Notes under the pieces: model-generated
Told to the model about the DNA's origin: nothing
The model's input: only the letters and a program-made list of their open reading frames with translations
Databases searched by the model: none
Assembly (NCBI GenBank): GCA_964422145.1
Contig: CAYQZV010000001.1
Coordinates: 186,001 to 250,000 of the forward strand
DNA: 64,000 nt
Direction of reading: 5' to 3'
Source of the DNA: JACNKV01 sp964422145
GTDB taxonomy: Bacteria; Fidelibacterota; Marinisomatia; Marinisomatales; JACNKV01
In this document: positions 1-9,314 of the stretch, piece by piece
Layout: each line of letters begins with the position of its first letter
Numbering within the stretch: the stretch's first letter is position 1
Translations under genes and position numbers: made by a program

Positions 1-1163
1 CGGCTTCTTGCAGCCATTAAGGCTTTTTCAATAATCTTCCGCCCGATGGATGGATTTTCCTCTAAGAAAGCCTGGACGCCTTCATAAACGATTGCATCTA
101 CAATCCCTTTGACTTCACCATTTCCCAGTTTTGTTTTTGTTTGTCCCTCGAACTGCGGTTCTGCAACTTTCACTGACACGATTGCGGTAAGCCCTTCGCG
201 AAAATCTTCACCGGTAATGGAGATGTTCTCATTCTTTTTTGCTTTAATGAGATTGTTCTTGGATGCATAATTATTCAACGCTCGTGTTAACGCAGAGCGA
301 AAACCGGACAGATGAGTTCCGCCTTCGATCGTGTTTATGTTGTTCACAAACGTCAAAATGTTTTCTGTATAGCTGGTGCTGTATCGCAACGCAACATCCA
401 CGGGGACATCAACGTTTTCTTTGTTCACGGTAATGATTTTATCATGGATGGCTTGATTACCTTTATCCAGGAATTTGACAAAATCACTGATACCGCCTTT
501 ATATTTATAGGTCTCTTTCCTCGTCTCTTCTTCGCGCTTGTCTTCAAGAATGATTTCCAGCCCTCTGTTCAGATAAGCTAATTCCCGAAGCCGGTCAGAA
601 ATAATATCAAACTCAAATTCGGTTACTTGGAACATGTCAGTATCCGGATAAAATGTGATTGCTGTTCCTGTTTTTTTCGTTTTACCGACAACCTCTAATT
701 TTGAGTCGACCAATCCTTTTGCGTAGCTCTGCCGATGGATTTTTCCGTCCCTGTGAACTTCAGCAATTAATTTGCTGGACAGAGCATTCACAACCGAGAC
801 ACCGACACCGTGCAGTCCTCCGGAAACTTTATAAGATCCTTTGTCAAATTTTCCTCCGGCGTGTAACACCGTCATAACCACTTCCAAAGCGGGCTTCTTT
901 TCCTCTTTGTGAATATCAACCGGAATGCCTCGGCCGTTGTCTTCAACGGTAACGGAGTTGTCTTTGTTAAAATAAACTGAAATTTTTGTACAGTGACCCG
1001 CCAATGCTTCGTCGACACTGTTGTCTACCACCTCATAAACCAGGTGGTGCAGTCCTCGTTTGCCGACATCGCCGATATACATGGCCGGGCGTTTTCTTAC
1101 CGCTTCCAGCCCTTTTAAAACTGTGATTTTTTCTGCGCTATATTGCGTTGATTGATTGCTCAT
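1..1163 (-). CDS. gyrB: DNA gyrase subunit B (partial, C-terminus beyond left edge)
   Basis: This is the ATPase subunit of DNA gyrase, which introduces negative supercoils together with GyrA. Translating the minus strand from the ATG at 1163 gives MSNQSTQYSAEKITVLKGLE, then the GHKL ATPase features EVVDNSVDEA (Mg/ATP-binding region), EDNGRGIPVD and GGLHGVGVSVVNAL (lid). The transducer region follows (FVNNINTIEGGTHLSGF, and QTKTKLGN as the conserved Q-T-K loop). About 387 residues are visible and the TOPRIM and C-terminal parts lie outside the window. Its ATG overlaps the TGA of the DUF721 gene (ATGA), so the two are probably translationally coupled in a dnaN-recF-DUF721-gyrB operon. Identification is secure; only the end is unknown. 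Confidence 0.97.
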   Translation of the reverse strand, partial: MSNQSTQYSAEKITVLKGLEAVRKRPAMYIGDVGKRGLHHLVYEVVDNSVDEALAGHCTKISVYFNKDNSVTVEDNGRGIPVDIHKEEKKPALEVVMTVLHAGGKFDKGSYKVSGGLHGVGVSVVNALSSKLIAEVHRDGKIHRQSYAKGLVDSKLEVVGKTKKTGTAITFYPDTDMFQVTEFEFDIISDRLRELAYLNRGLEIILEDKREEETRKETYKYKGGISDFVKFLDKGNQAIHDKIITVNKENVDVPVDVALRYSTSYTENILTFVNNINTIEGGTHLSGFRSALTRALNNYASKNNLIKAKKNENISITGEDFREGLTAIVSVKVAEPQFEGQTKTKLGNGEVKGIVDAIVYEGVQAFLEENPSIGRKIIEKALMAARS

Positions 1164-1435
1164 ATAAATTGTATTTCCTTGATCGCGTTTTTTCCAATAG
1201 TATTATTTAATTTTTCTAATATGTCTCTTTTTTGCAGCTGGAGTTCCTGCCGCCAAACCGGTGTTGCTGTTTTGACGATCAGCTTTCCAAACTGAACCTC
1301 AACCGGTTCTGTATTGGCTGCAATGACTTCACCGACAGCTTCTTCCCATTTACTTAGTGCTGTGTTTTGCACAATGGTTTTTTCAATCCCTATCTTTTTC
1401 AGATAGCTGTTTAATGCGGATTTTAAGCTTTGCAC
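1160..1435 (-). CDS. DUF721 family protein (DciA-like position)
   Basis: A 91-residue basic protein between recF and gyrB. It has the DUF721 pattern: an N-terminal helical stretch (SALNSYLKKIGIEK), LSKWEEAVGEVIAANTEPVEVQFGKLIVKTATPVW and QELQLQKRDILEKLN. DUF721 proteins next to recF and gyrB include DciA, the helicase operator that loads DnaB in bacteria lacking DnaC/DnaI. A helicase-loading role is inferred from family and position. It overlaps the end of recF by 13 bp, and its TGA overlaps the gyrB ATG, which suggests translational coupling at both junctions. It lacks the long extensions of some DciA proteins, so it is a minimal KH-like module. The family call is confident; the exact function is less so. 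Confidence 0.85.
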   Translation of the reverse strand: MQSLKSALNSYLKKIGIEKTIVQNTALSKWEEAVGEVIAANTEPVEVQFGKLIVKTATPVWRQELQLQKRDILEKLNNTIGKNAIKEIQFI

Positions 1436-2520
1436 GGTTTTTCCAAATGAATGCTGTTTATTTTTGTGTTAGAATCGTCGGTTTTCCACTTGTTGACGTA
1501 AGTCAGATCTGTTGTTGTAATGATGGTTTGTGCTGACCGCGTCAGCAGTGAAATCACTTTTTCGGCTCGTTTTGTATCCAGTTTTGCCAACAGATCATCC
1601 AATAAAAAGACGGGGGTGATATCCTGTTTTTCATTCATGAAATAAAGTTCTGATAACTTGATCAAAATCAGTGCTAGTTTGTGCTCTCCCTGCGATGCAA
1701 ACGACCTCAAGTCTTTCCCGTTCAGCTTATACAGATATTGATCTCTGTGCGGTCCTTCGCCTGTTCCTGCATTTAAAATATCTTTATTTCGCTGAACCTC
1801 AAGTTGTTCAATAAATTCTTTTTCTGTAGTGTGTTTTGTTCTGTTGTGTTTCACATCCAGCGACACATCGTCTTCGCCAAAATCGTTTACTGCTTTTTCA
1901 TAACTTTTCAAGATATCTAAAAACATATCTTCTCGCATATTCCATAACTCAATGGCTGCCGACGCCAAGGGTTCTTCCCACGCTTCCACCTCAACAACAC
2001 TTGCTTTTCTTTCTCTACACAGTTTCAGGGAGGCATTCCGCTGTTTCAAAATGGTTTGATACCGAATCAGCTTTTCCATATACTCGGATGAAACAACTGA
2101 CATAATTTTATCAAAATATTGTCTGCGTTCTTTCGGACTGCCCTTGGTGATGTTTTGCTCCTCGGGAGATAAAAGCACAACCGGATGTCGTCCGACAAGT
2201 TCCCTTAAACCATCTATAGATACATCGTTAAAAATGATTTTTCGTTTTCCGTCGTCAAGTTGATTGAAGCATACTGTATCTGTCTTTTTTTCGTTTTCAA
2301 AAAGCCCTTTTAACTGAAAATGTTTTTTACCGTACTGCAAAAGATCATTTCGTTTATGCGTACGAAAACTACGCCCAAGCGATAAAAGGTGAATCGCTTC
2401 AACAACGGCTGTTTTTCCCGATCCGTTTTCTCCCCAAATGATATTCACACCGGAAGAAAATTCGAATTTTACACCGTCGTGATTACGAAAAGACATTAGT
2501 TCAATTTCCTTAATGGACAT
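1423..2520 (-). CDS. recF: DNA replication and repair protein RecF
   Basis: An SMC/Rad50-like ATPase of 365 residues that loads RecA at gapped DNA with RecO and RecR. The Walker A motif GENGSGKT lies near residues 31-38, just after the typical N-terminal LMSFRNHDGVKFEF. The signature region (FASQGEHKLALILIKLSE) and Walker B (PVFLLDDLLAKLD) are near the C-terminus. Length matches the family. It lies 48 bp downstream of dnaN on the same strand and overlaps the DUF721 gene by 13 bp, in the classic dnaN-recF-gyrB order. Nothing looks degraded. Confidence 0.96.
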   Translation of the reverse strand: MSIKEIELMSFRNHDGVKFEFSSGVNIIWGENGSGKTAVVEAIHLLSLGRSFRTHKRNDLLQYGKKHFQLKGLFENEKKTDTVCFNQLDDGKRKIIFNDVSIDGLRELVGRHPVVLLSPEEQNITKGSPKERRQYFDKIMSVVSSEYMEKLIRYQTILKQRNASLKLCRERKASVVEVEAWEEPLASAAIELWNMREDMFLDILKSYEKAVNDFGEDDVSLDVKHNRTKHTTEKEFIEQLEVQRNKDILNAGTGEGPHRDQYLYKLNGKDLRSFASQGEHKLALILIKLSELYFMNEKQDITPVFLLDDLLAKLDTKRAEKVISLLTRSAQTIITTTDLTYVNKWKTDDSNTKINSIHLEKPCKA

Positions 2521-2568
2521 TGATTCCAGACAAAAAAGATTGATAAGTAATATGTCTAGATTGAATGA

Positions 2569-3684
2569 TCAGTCGTTTAACCGAATGGGCATCAGCAGCA
2601 TGGTTAAATCTGTGTTCTCTTCAACCGTCTCAGGGACAAACAATGCAGCACTGATAGATGACTTTAACCGAATGGTTACAGTTTCACAGCTCAGGTGAAC
2701 CAGTAAATCTTTTAAATATGTGGCATTATATCCGATAACAATATCTTCACCGTTGAATTCGCCTGATAGCTCTTCCTGTGCTTTGGATGCTTTCTCTGGA
2801 TCTTCGGTTGTGATCACATTTTTCTCAGAGTTTAACCGCAATGCAATTTGATGTGTGGATTTGTTTGAGAAAATTGACACCCGCTTTACTGCGCCCAGAA
2901 GTTCACTCACCGACGTGGTAAACGTTTTTTCGTTGTCGGTTGGAATGACGCTTTCATAGTCCGGAAATCGCTCATCAATAACGCGTGTGTAAATCGTATC
3001 TTTACCGATGGATACCGTCATGTGATTTTCACCCATCCAAAATTCTGTGGAGTCATCTTTGGTTAAAAGAGCTTTGGTCAAACTCAAGAATTTTCGAGGA
3101 ACAATAACATCGCCCTTAAACTCTCCGCCGGAATATTCATGGTTAATGTACCGAACTAAACGATGACCGTCCGTAGAAACGGTAACCAGTTTATCATCAC
3201 CAACCCGGAAAAACACACCCGTTAAGGATGGCTTTAATTCGTCTCGACTTACCGCAAACAATGTTTTATCGATGATAGACAGCATCTTGTCGGGATCAAT
3301 CGAAAATGCCTGGCGGGAATCCACATCCGGAGGAGCTGGAAATTCATCAGCGGGTTTGGCTTTTAAATCGTATTTACCTGTGTCCGTGATCAACTCAACG
3401 TTTAATTCAGGGTCAATTGATATTCCAATTCGGCTTTCGGGTAATTCATTTGTAATGTTTAATAATGTTTGGAGCGGAATAGCTGCGGATCCAACTTCTT
3501 CTACGCTGGCAGGCAGATCAATAATAATGGTGATTTCGAGGTCTGTGCTTCTTAAAGTTGTTTTGTTTTCTTCAACTTGAAAAAGGACACAATTCAAGAT
3601 CGGTAAAGTAGATCGCGTAGGGGTCGCTTTAGATAATTTTTGTAGAGCTGATTGAAGTTCTGATTTTGACGTGGAAAGCCTCAT
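2569..3684 (-). CDS. dnaN: DNA polymerase III beta sliding clamp
   Basis: The 371-residue beta clamp, which forms a ring dimer that tethers polymerase to DNA. Three clamp domains are visible by sequence. The first begins MRLSTSKSELQSALQKLSKATPTR, the middle holds TDGHRLVRY near residue 175, and the C-terminus ends with the typical pocket-forming LLMPIRLND. Length is normal. It is the first gene of a leftward operon (dnaN-recF-DUF721-gyrB), and the 405 bp upstream hold the DnaA-box cluster described as oriC, so its promoter probably lies within or beside the origin. dnaA itself is 11 kb away rather than immediately upstream, which is unusual. Confidence 0.97.
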   Translation of the reverse strand: MRLSTSKSELQSALQKLSKATPTRSTLPILNCVLFQVEENKTTLRSTDLEITIIIDLPASVEEVGSAAIPLQTLLNITNELPESRIGISIDPELNVELITDTGKYDLKAKPADEFPAPPDVDSRQAFSIDPDKMLSIIDKTLFAVSRDELKPSLTGVFFRVGDDKLVTVSTDGHRLVRYINHEYSGGEFKGDVIVPRKFLSLTKALLTKDDSTEFWMGENHMTVSIGKDTIYTRVIDERFPDYESVIPTDNEKTFTTSVSELLGAVKRVSIFSNKSTHQIALRLNSEKNVITTEDPEKASKAQEELSGEFNGEDIVIGYNATYLKDLLVHLSCETVTIRLKSSISAALFVPETVEENTDLTMLLMPIRLND

Positions 3685-4089
3685 AAAAATCCTTAAAATG
3701 TTTTTCGTTTCTAACTAAGGTAATTCCTAAAAAATAGGCTTGTAATGTTATGAATTTCAGCCGCATTTCACAAGCATTTTATGAAGATAAAACACAGTAA
3801 CTGAATACTATATTATATAATAGATTTTAATTATATATATTTTAATTATATACCCTGTGGATACTGTGAATGAATTCAATTGATACTTTAAATAGGTTTC
3901 GAAACAAAGCTCGCAGCAACCCATGGCTTAAAGTAGTCCTTTATGTGGATAAGATAAGCAGGGATGTGGATAACTTGAGACCAGATAGTTTAAACTGTCA
4001 TTTTAGGTGAAAAAATGGTAAATCCAAATCCATTGAGGATGAATGTTGAATAAAGGTGTGGATAACTTGAAATCAAGAATAACAAATCT
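3685..4089. other. Candidate chromosomal replication origin (oriC)
   Basis: A 405-bp gene-free interval between dnaN and the surA-like gene. It contains a strongly AT-rich stretch (about 3808-3853) and four DnaA boxes on the plus strand reading TGTGGATAM. The boxes are at 3856-3864 (one mismatch, TGTGGATAC), 3944-3952, 3965-3973 and 4057-4065; the last three match TGTGGATAA exactly. The two boxes at 3965 and 4057 share the extended sequence TGTGGATAACTTGA. An AT-rich unwinding element next to same-orientation DnaA boxes upstream of dnaN is the known layout of bacterial origins. That it is the active origin is inferred; two more boxes at dnaA (about 14.8 kb) offer an alternative or second part. 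Confidence 0.75.
3824..3853. repeat. AT-rich tandem 15-mers (candidate DNA unwinding element)
   Basis: Two adjacent 15-base units, ATTTTAATTATATAT at 3824-3838 and ATTTTAATTATATAC at 3839-3853, differ only at the last base. They stop two bases before the first DnaA box at 3856. Read on the minus strand the order is box, GGG, then AT-rich repeats, which resembles the box/GC-cluster/unwinding-repeat arrangement known from basal origin unwinding systems. Function as the melting site is an inference. Confidence 0.65.
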
Positions 4090-5379
4090 TTATTCCGACC
4101 CGATTTTCACATAAAAATTCTTTTTTGTTTCTTCCATCCATTCGTTAAACCACATCATTTTTTTATGATTTAATGCCATTTCTTCGACATCTGTCCAGTG
4201 TAAAGAAAGGTTTGGAACACCGCCGGGGCGAATATCCCCCAACCATAGTAAATGATACCCGAATGAACTCTGGATCGGAGGACTGCACTCATTTTGTGAA
4301 AGTTCATAAATCACCTGAGCAATTTCTCTCACAGGGTATGATGACGGATCAACCCAGCCTAAGAACCCGCCAACCGACTTGGTTGTTTCGTCGATGGAAT
4401 ACCGTGACGCAAACTCTTCAAAATTATCCAAGTTTTGGATAGAGTCTTTGATGGATGACGCATAATTCCATGCGCGGGTTTCATCAGCGGTGGTAATATC
4501 GGGTGAAATCAAAATATGACGCGCACGAACTCGCTCACCTTGCTTTTCAAGCACTTCAATCAAATGGTATCCAAAATCTGTTTCAACAATATCGCTGACC
4601 GCACCAATCTCTAAACTGAAGGCGGTTGACTCAAATTCAGGCACCAGCGTTCCTCTTCGGACAAAACCAAGGTCACCTCCGCGACCGGCTGAACCGGGAT
4701 CTTCTGAGTATGCGCCGGCAATTTGAGCAAAATCACCCTCGCTTTGGATTTCTAACCGTAAACTGTCCAAAAGCGTGTAAGCAGCCTTTTTACTTTCGTC
4801 TCCGGCTCTTATCGGTAATAAAATATGATGAAGGTTGACCAATGTCGGAAACATCGGCAAGCTGTCTTTATAGGTTTCAAAGAACTGTTTCACCTCCCTG
4901 CGTGAGACTGCAATGGATGATAACAGCGTGTATTGATATTGTTCAGTGATCATTTTATCACGCATATCAAACCAATATTCCTTTTTAAAAGACTTGATAG
5001 ACTGCCCCAACGCTTCCTCTGCGGCTTCCTCACTTCCAGCCTGAGCAATAAACGAATCAATTTGCTGAGATAAGGCATTGTCGACATCTTTGTCTTCAAC
5101 AACGATTGAATCCAGCTCGGCCATTTCTAACAGGATTTTTTGGTCAATCAACGATTGGAGAATTCTGTTTTGCAGCTGTTCGGCGCGTTTAGGATTAGCG
5201 TTCAGATCAAACCGCTCGTTTGCGGCCGTCATTGTAAGGATTTGCGAAAGATCGCTTTTTAAGATAATATTATCTCCAACGATAGCGGCAATTCCCTCGA
5301 TCACAGGCGGTTCATCCTGTGCAAAAGTATACATTGAAAATGTTAAAACAGCTAAGATAGCAAAAAATGATTTTCTCAT
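4090..5379 (-). CDS. surA: SurA-like periplasmic chaperone / peptidyl-prolyl isomerase
   Basis: A 429-residue exported protein. The signal peptide spans about residues 1-20 (MRKSFFAILAVLTFSMYTFA, cleavage before QDEPP). A SurA-type N-terminal chaperone domain follows (IAAIVGDNIILKSDL to about residue 150). Then come two parvulin (PpiC) domains: one at about 175-275 with LHHILLPI and GGDLGFVRRG, and a second at about 280-385 with ARHILISP and GGFLGWVDPS. This is the domain order of SurA, which escorts outer-membrane proteins through the periplasm. It directly follows a PpiC lipoprotein gene with a 4-bp overlap and is last in the mfd operon. A role in outer-membrane biogenesis is inferred from the family. 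Confidence 0.88.
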   Translation of the reverse strand: MRKSFFAILAVLTFSMYTFAQDEPPVIEGIAAIVGDNIILKSDLSQILTMTAANERFDLNANPKRAEQLQNRILQSLIDQKILLEMAELDSIVVEDKDVDNALSQQIDSFIAQAGSEEAAEEALGQSIKSFKKEYWFDMRDKMITEQYQYTLLSSIAVSRREVKQFFETYKDSLPMFPTLVNLHHILLPIRAGDESKKAAYTLLDSLRLEIQSEGDFAQIAGAYSEDPGSAGRGGDLGFVRRGTLVPEFESTAFSLEIGAVSDIVETDFGYHLIEVLEKQGERVRARHILISPDITTADETRAWNYASSIKDSIQNLDNFEEFASRYSIDETTKSVGGFLGWVDPSSYPVREIAQVIYELSQNECSPPIQSSFGYHLLWLGDIRPGGVPNLSLHWTDVEEMALNHKKMMWFNEWMEETKKNFYVKIGSE

Positions 5380-6185
5380 TGAAGTTTCTCCGTATTGATT
5401 GTAATTAGCGCTTCAGACCGAAGGCTGTCTAATATTGCAACGCGCGCTTTTGATAATTGTTGATTCACCAGTTGTTGGTAAATTTCATCATAAACTTGTT
5501 CCAAACCGATTTGAGACCCTTTTTTAAAACGATCAAGAACCTCAACAACATGGTATCCGTGTTGTGTTTTAATCGGACCCGATATGTTACGCTTGCTGTT
5601 AAAGACTGCTTTGTCGACCTCCGTTAGAAGTGCGCCCTTTTTTACTGTCAGTATATCAACGTCATGTTGAGTAAAAAGTTCTTTTCTTTTTTCACCTGCA
5701 TTTTTCTCCCCCAATATTTTTTTTATCTGGGTTGCTTCTTGTTTTGAATCCAGGCGGACGTGTAAAATTTTAGCCTCGGGTGTGGTGCGAATATAGTTCT
5801 TAATATTTGATCGGTATGCTTCGCGAACGTTTTCTTTGGTAACGTTGAACCGATGGGCGGATGCAGACGAAAGAAAAGCATCTCCAATTTGTTTACGCTG
5901 AAATTCGTTGACAGCGGACAGAATTTTTATATCTTTGTCGAAATCATTTTTTACACCGGACTGATAGAGAAGCTCCCTCTCGATCCACGACGATACAATG
6001 CGGGACAGCGTCGTTGATCCGCGGGGAAACTCCATTAACAATGCATTTCCCTCTGCGCAGGTTAAAACAGCGCCATTCACTTTTGCCAAGACACCGTCAC
6101 TTCCGGAAGAATTTTGTTTTGAACACCCGGAAAGAAACAACGCAAAAGAGAGAAATGAAACAAATAGATATGCTGATAATTTCAT
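5376..6185 (-). CDS. PpiC-type peptidyl-prolyl isomerase lipoprotein
   Basis: A 269-residue lipoprotein. Residues 1-20 form a signal peptide ending in the lipobox LSGC, with Cys21 as the likely lipidated residue. The N-terminal region (VLAKVNGAVLTCAEGNALL) resembles the SurA/PrsA chaperone segment. A single parvulin-like domain follows (AKILHVRLDSKQEATQIKKI and HGYHVVEVLDRFKKG), then a helical C-terminus. The GGDLG-type loop is weakly conserved, so isomerase activity is uncertain and a purely chaperone role is possible. It overlaps the start of the surA-like gene by 4 bp, so the two are probably made together as an envelope-folding pair. Confidence 0.8.
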   Translation of the reverse strand: MKLSAYLFVSFLSFALFLSGCSKQNSSGSDGVLAKVNGAVLTCAEGNALLMEFPRGSTTLSRIVSSWIERELLYQSGVKNDFDKDIKILSAVNEFQRKQIGDAFLSSASAHRFNVTKENVREAYRSNIKNYIRTTPEAKILHVRLDSKQEATQIKKILGEKNAGEKRKELFTQHDVDILTVKKGALLTEVDKAVFNSKRNISGPIKTQHGYHVVEVLDRFKKGSQIGLEQVYDEIYQQLVNQQLSKARVAILDSLRSEALITINTEKLQ

Positions 6186-6193
6186 GGACGAAG

Positions 6194-9100
6194 TTACTTA
6201 CATTCTAAAACGGAAAACAATTTGACAAATTCTTTCGACACCGCCAATGATTTTTTAAACGATGGTGTCGACACAACGATTTGAACCATATCCGGTTTTA
6301 GTTGTTTAAATTGATATGTGCAGAGGGTTGTAACCAACGCATTTGATAAGGATGTCGTTAGATCAGAGAAGGTTTCAAAAGGGGAGATGTCTCGCAAAAC
6401 AACGATCAGCTCATCGGTTTTGATCGAGACAGAAGAGGCACTTGACCCCGTAAGCTGTATGCGGAGTTTTGTTGTTTCAACCAACAAAGCAGCGACTGGA
6501 GGTAAAGGCCCAAACCGATCGCGAAGCTCGTCATAAATATCATCCAGAGAGGCTAGAGACTCACAGGAAGATAATTGCAGATAAAAGTATAAACGGTCCT
6601 GGACAAGCGGAACATAATCTTCCCCCAAGAGAGCTTCTTTATAAACCGTGATCGTTGGGATAAGTTTCTTCTCTTTTTTCACTCCAGCTTGTTCTTCCGC
6701 CGCTTCTTCAAGCAGCTTACAGTATAACTCAAACCCAACCTTTGCCATGTGGCCGCTTTGTTTAGTTCCAAAGAGATTACCGGCTCCTCGAATTTCAAGA
6801 TCTCGGAGAGCAATATTATACCCTGAGCCTAAAGATGTGTAGTGTTCTAAGGCTTTTAATCGTTGATAAGCATCAGCTGAAAGCGTTTTGTGTTTTGGGA
6901 TCATAAGGTGGCAATGTGCCTGGCGGTAACCGCGACCAACCCGCCCGCGGATTTGATAAAGCTGAGACAACCCAAAGTTTTGTGCCTGATTTATAATAAT
7001 GGTGTTTGCATTGGCAACATCCAACCCGGACTCAATGATGGTGGTGCACAGTAAAATATTGATCTTACCTGAAAAGAAAGCCAACACAGTCTCTTCCAAG
7101 TTTCGACTGGACATTTGGCCGTGGGCGATCGCTACCACCGCACCCGGAAAACGATTTTGCAATTCCTCAAAATAAAAAGGCAGCGATTGAATATCGTTGT
7201 GTAAAAAATAAATCTGGCCGTTTCGCAAGAGTTCGGCACCGATGGCCTTTTCAACAACATCCCAATGAAAATAACTAACGGTTGTATGAATGGGTTTTCT
7301 TGTCTTTGGCGGCGTATTGATCGTGCTGAGATCGCGGACCCCAATTAACGATTGCTGAAGCGTTCTTGGAATCGGAGTGGCGGTAAGCGTTAACACATCG
7401 AGAGACGTTTTTAGCTCCCGAAGCCGTTCTTTATGGCGGACACCGAAGCGATGTTCTTCATCAATAATGATCAAACCAAGATTTGGAAACTGCACATCCG
7501 ATGATAAAAGTCGGTGTGTACCAATGACGATATCCAGCTGGTCGGTCATCATTTTTTCAAGGATGACAGATTGCTGAGCTTTTGTGCGAAAACGGGATAA
7601 AAGTTCTGTTCTGATACCAACGGCATTCAGGCGGTTTTTAAAGGTAATATAATGCTGGTCCGCTAAAATGGTTGTCGGTGTTAACACAAGAACTTTTTTA
7701 CCGCTTATCACTGCTTTTGTCGCCGCGCGGATTGCCACTTCAGTTTTCCCAAACCCGACATCTCCGCAGACCAAACGATCCATTGGGCGATTGGTTTCCA
7801 TGTCGGATGTCACACTTGATATAGCCTTGTCCTGGTCAAGGGTTTCTTCGTAGGGAAAAGATTCAGCGATCGAACGATAGATGAAATCGTTTTTTTCATA
7901 AAGAAAACCGCGTGACGAATTACGAGATTGATAGAGGCGAACCAAAGACCGAACAACATCAGTTGCCGCATCAACAACACGTTTTTTCTCATTCTTCCAT
8001 TTGGGTGAACCCAATGTAGACAGAACAACAGACTGTTTTTCTTTTCCGACATATCGATGAACCCGGTCAAATTTGTCCAAAGGGACATGAACCGCCGCAC
8101 CGTTGCCATACTCAATTTTAATACATTCTTGAAGCCCGGCTTTTGAGCGGAGTACAGACAAACCTTGATACCTGCCGATTCCGTATTCCCGGTGGACCAA
8201 ATAGTCACCCTCCGCCAAGGAAAGCAGTGATGAAAGAGGTTGTTGCACAACATAATCTGTTTCCCACCTAAGCCGCGAAGAGGGGGTTTGCTTGAGGAAG
8301 TCATTGGCGGATAAAAACAAGACAGAGCAAAGCTGAAACGATTGTTGCAGCACACCGGAAACAAAAAGAACATTTTGAGACAACTTTTTTTTAATGATTT
8401 GTATTTGAGACTCATTCTCTAAAAACACAATCATATCATCGGTGGGGAGATCCCCCGCAAAATCAACGATGGGACTTGAAGAAATGTCTGCTGTCTCTGA
8501 GTTTGTCTCACGGTTCTCCAGTATGGTAACCCAGCTGTTGTTTTTTCGACTAATTGAAATGACCAGTGTGTTTTTTGGAAGAGCCTCGGTAAGTGTGGTG
8601 TGTTGTGCTTTGTCATGATAATAATCAGATGGCGGAAACACCTCAATTTGTTTTATGTCTGAAACTCGCCGCTGCGATACTGGATTGTATGCGCGCAACG
8701 AATCAATCGTTGAACCAAAAAGTTCAATACGGAGAGGATGTCTGGATTCACGTAAGAAAACATCAACGATTCCTCCGCGAACAGAAAATGTATTTGGTGA
8801 CATCGTTTTATCTACACGGGTATATCCCCACACCGAGAGATTATCAATCAAACGCTGAACATCAACAGCCCCACCCTGAATAAGCAGATGTGAGTCTTCG
8901 TTTTTTATGATAGGAACACAAGGCTCTATAGAGGATTCTTTTGATGAAAAAAACAACCCAAAAGAACAAGTCTTTACTGCACGCAATGCCTCCTCTCTGT
9001 AGCGCTTATGTTCAGAAACAAAACCTGGAACACTCGCAGGGAAAACATGATCATCGGGGAAATAAAATGTTGACACAGGACCAAATAAATAAGCCGCTCG

Positions 9101-9307
9101 GTATAGAACTTCTGCTTCATCAGCGTCAGGACAAACAACAAGACACGGGTTTTGAGAAGAGAGATATTTTAACCACAGGGTTAATACAGACAGTGAATCA
9201 AAAGACAGGCGATTAAAAAAGCCGTCAGGAAAAGCTGCGCCAAAGAAAGAAGACCTTTTTTGAAAAAAAGACCGCAGCGACAAAACCCCTGTTTCACGTG
9301 AAACCAT
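6194..9307 (-). CDS. mfd: Transcription-repair coupling factor Mfd
   Basis: A 1037-residue DNA translocase that removes stalled RNA polymerase and recruits UvrA to lesions. The N-terminal UvrB-homology region is present. The RNA polymerase-interaction domain contains GDYLVHREYGIGRYQGL near residue 365. The helicase core has Walker A GDVGFGKTEVA near residue 513, the DEEH motif (IIIDEEHRFG), TLTATPIPRTL and QIRGRVGR. It is somewhat shorter than the roughly 1150 residues of E. coli Mfd. The start ATG at 9307 is chosen because mnmG ends only 7 bp upstream. A parS-like palindrome covers its first codons, so residues 2-6 (VSRET) are encoded by that site. Confidence 0.96.
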   Translation of the reverse strand: MVSRETGVLSLRSFFQKRSSFFGAAFPDGFFNRLSFDSLSVLTLWLKYLSSQNPCLVVCPDADEAEVLYRAAYLFGPVSTFYFPDDHVFPASVPGFVSEHKRYREEALRAVKTCSFGLFFSSKESSIEPCVPIIKNEDSHLLIQGGAVDVQRLIDNLSVWGYTRVDKTMSPNTFSVRGGIVDVFLRESRHPLRIELFGSTIDSLRAYNPVSQRRVSDIKQIEVFPPSDYYHDKAQHTTLTEALPKNTLVISISRKNNSWVTILENRETNSETADISSSPIVDFAGDLPTDDMIVFLENESQIQIIKKKLSQNVLFVSGVLQQSFQLCSVLFLSANDFLKQTPSSRLRWETDYVVQQPLSSLLSLAEGDYLVHREYGIGRYQGLSVLRSKAGLQECIKIEYGNGAAVHVPLDKFDRVHRYVGKEKQSVVLSTLGSPKWKNEKKRVVDAATDVVRSLVRLYQSRNSSRGFLYEKNDFIYRSIAESFPYEETLDQDKAISSVTSDMETNRPMDRLVCGDVGFGKTEVAIRAATKAVISGKKVLVLTPTTILADQHYITFKNRLNAVGIRTELLSRFRTKAQQSVILEKMMTDQLDIVIGTHRLLSSDVQFPNLGLIIIDEEHRFGVRHKERLRELKTSLDVLTLTATPIPRTLQQSLIGVRDLSTINTPPKTRKPIHTTVSYFHWDVVEKAIGAELLRNGQIYFLHNDIQSLPFYFEELQNRFPGAVVAIAHGQMSSRNLEETVLAFFSGKINILLCTTIIESGLDVANANTIIINQAQNFGLSQLYQIRGRVGRGYRQAHCHLMIPKHKTLSADAYQRLKALEHYTSLGSGYNIALRDLEIRGAGNLFGTKQSGHMAKVGFELYCKLLEEAAEEQAGVKKEKKLIPTITVYKEALLGEDYVPLVQDRLYFYLQLSSCESLASLDDIYDELRDRFGPLPPVAALLVETTKLRIQLTGSSASSVSIKTDELIVVLRDISPFETFSDLTTSLSNALVTTLCTYQFKQLKPDMVQIVVSTPSFKKSLAVSKEFVKLFSVLECK
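9290..9305. promoter_or_regulatory. parS-like ParB-binding site
   Basis: TGTTTCACGTGAAACC matches the widely conserved bacterial parS consensus TGTTTCACGTGAAACA at 15 of 16 positions, with the perfect TTTCACGTGAAA core. It begins at the third base of the mfd start codon (minus strand) and continues into the gene. ParB loads at such sites near origins to organise chromosome segregation. ParA and ParB genes are not in this window. The match itself is direct; binding is inferred. Confidence 0.88.
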
Positions 9308-9314
9308 AAAATAC

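Noticed and set aside
2513..2698. Small plus-strand open frame across the recF-dnaN gap
   Set aside because: Antisense to the end of dnaN, no ribosome-binding site, no recognisable domain.
7810..8415. 201-codon open frame inside mfd on the same strand but in another frame
   Set aside because: It is a shadow of mfd: no ribosome-binding site, no recognisable domain, and mfd is intact through the region.
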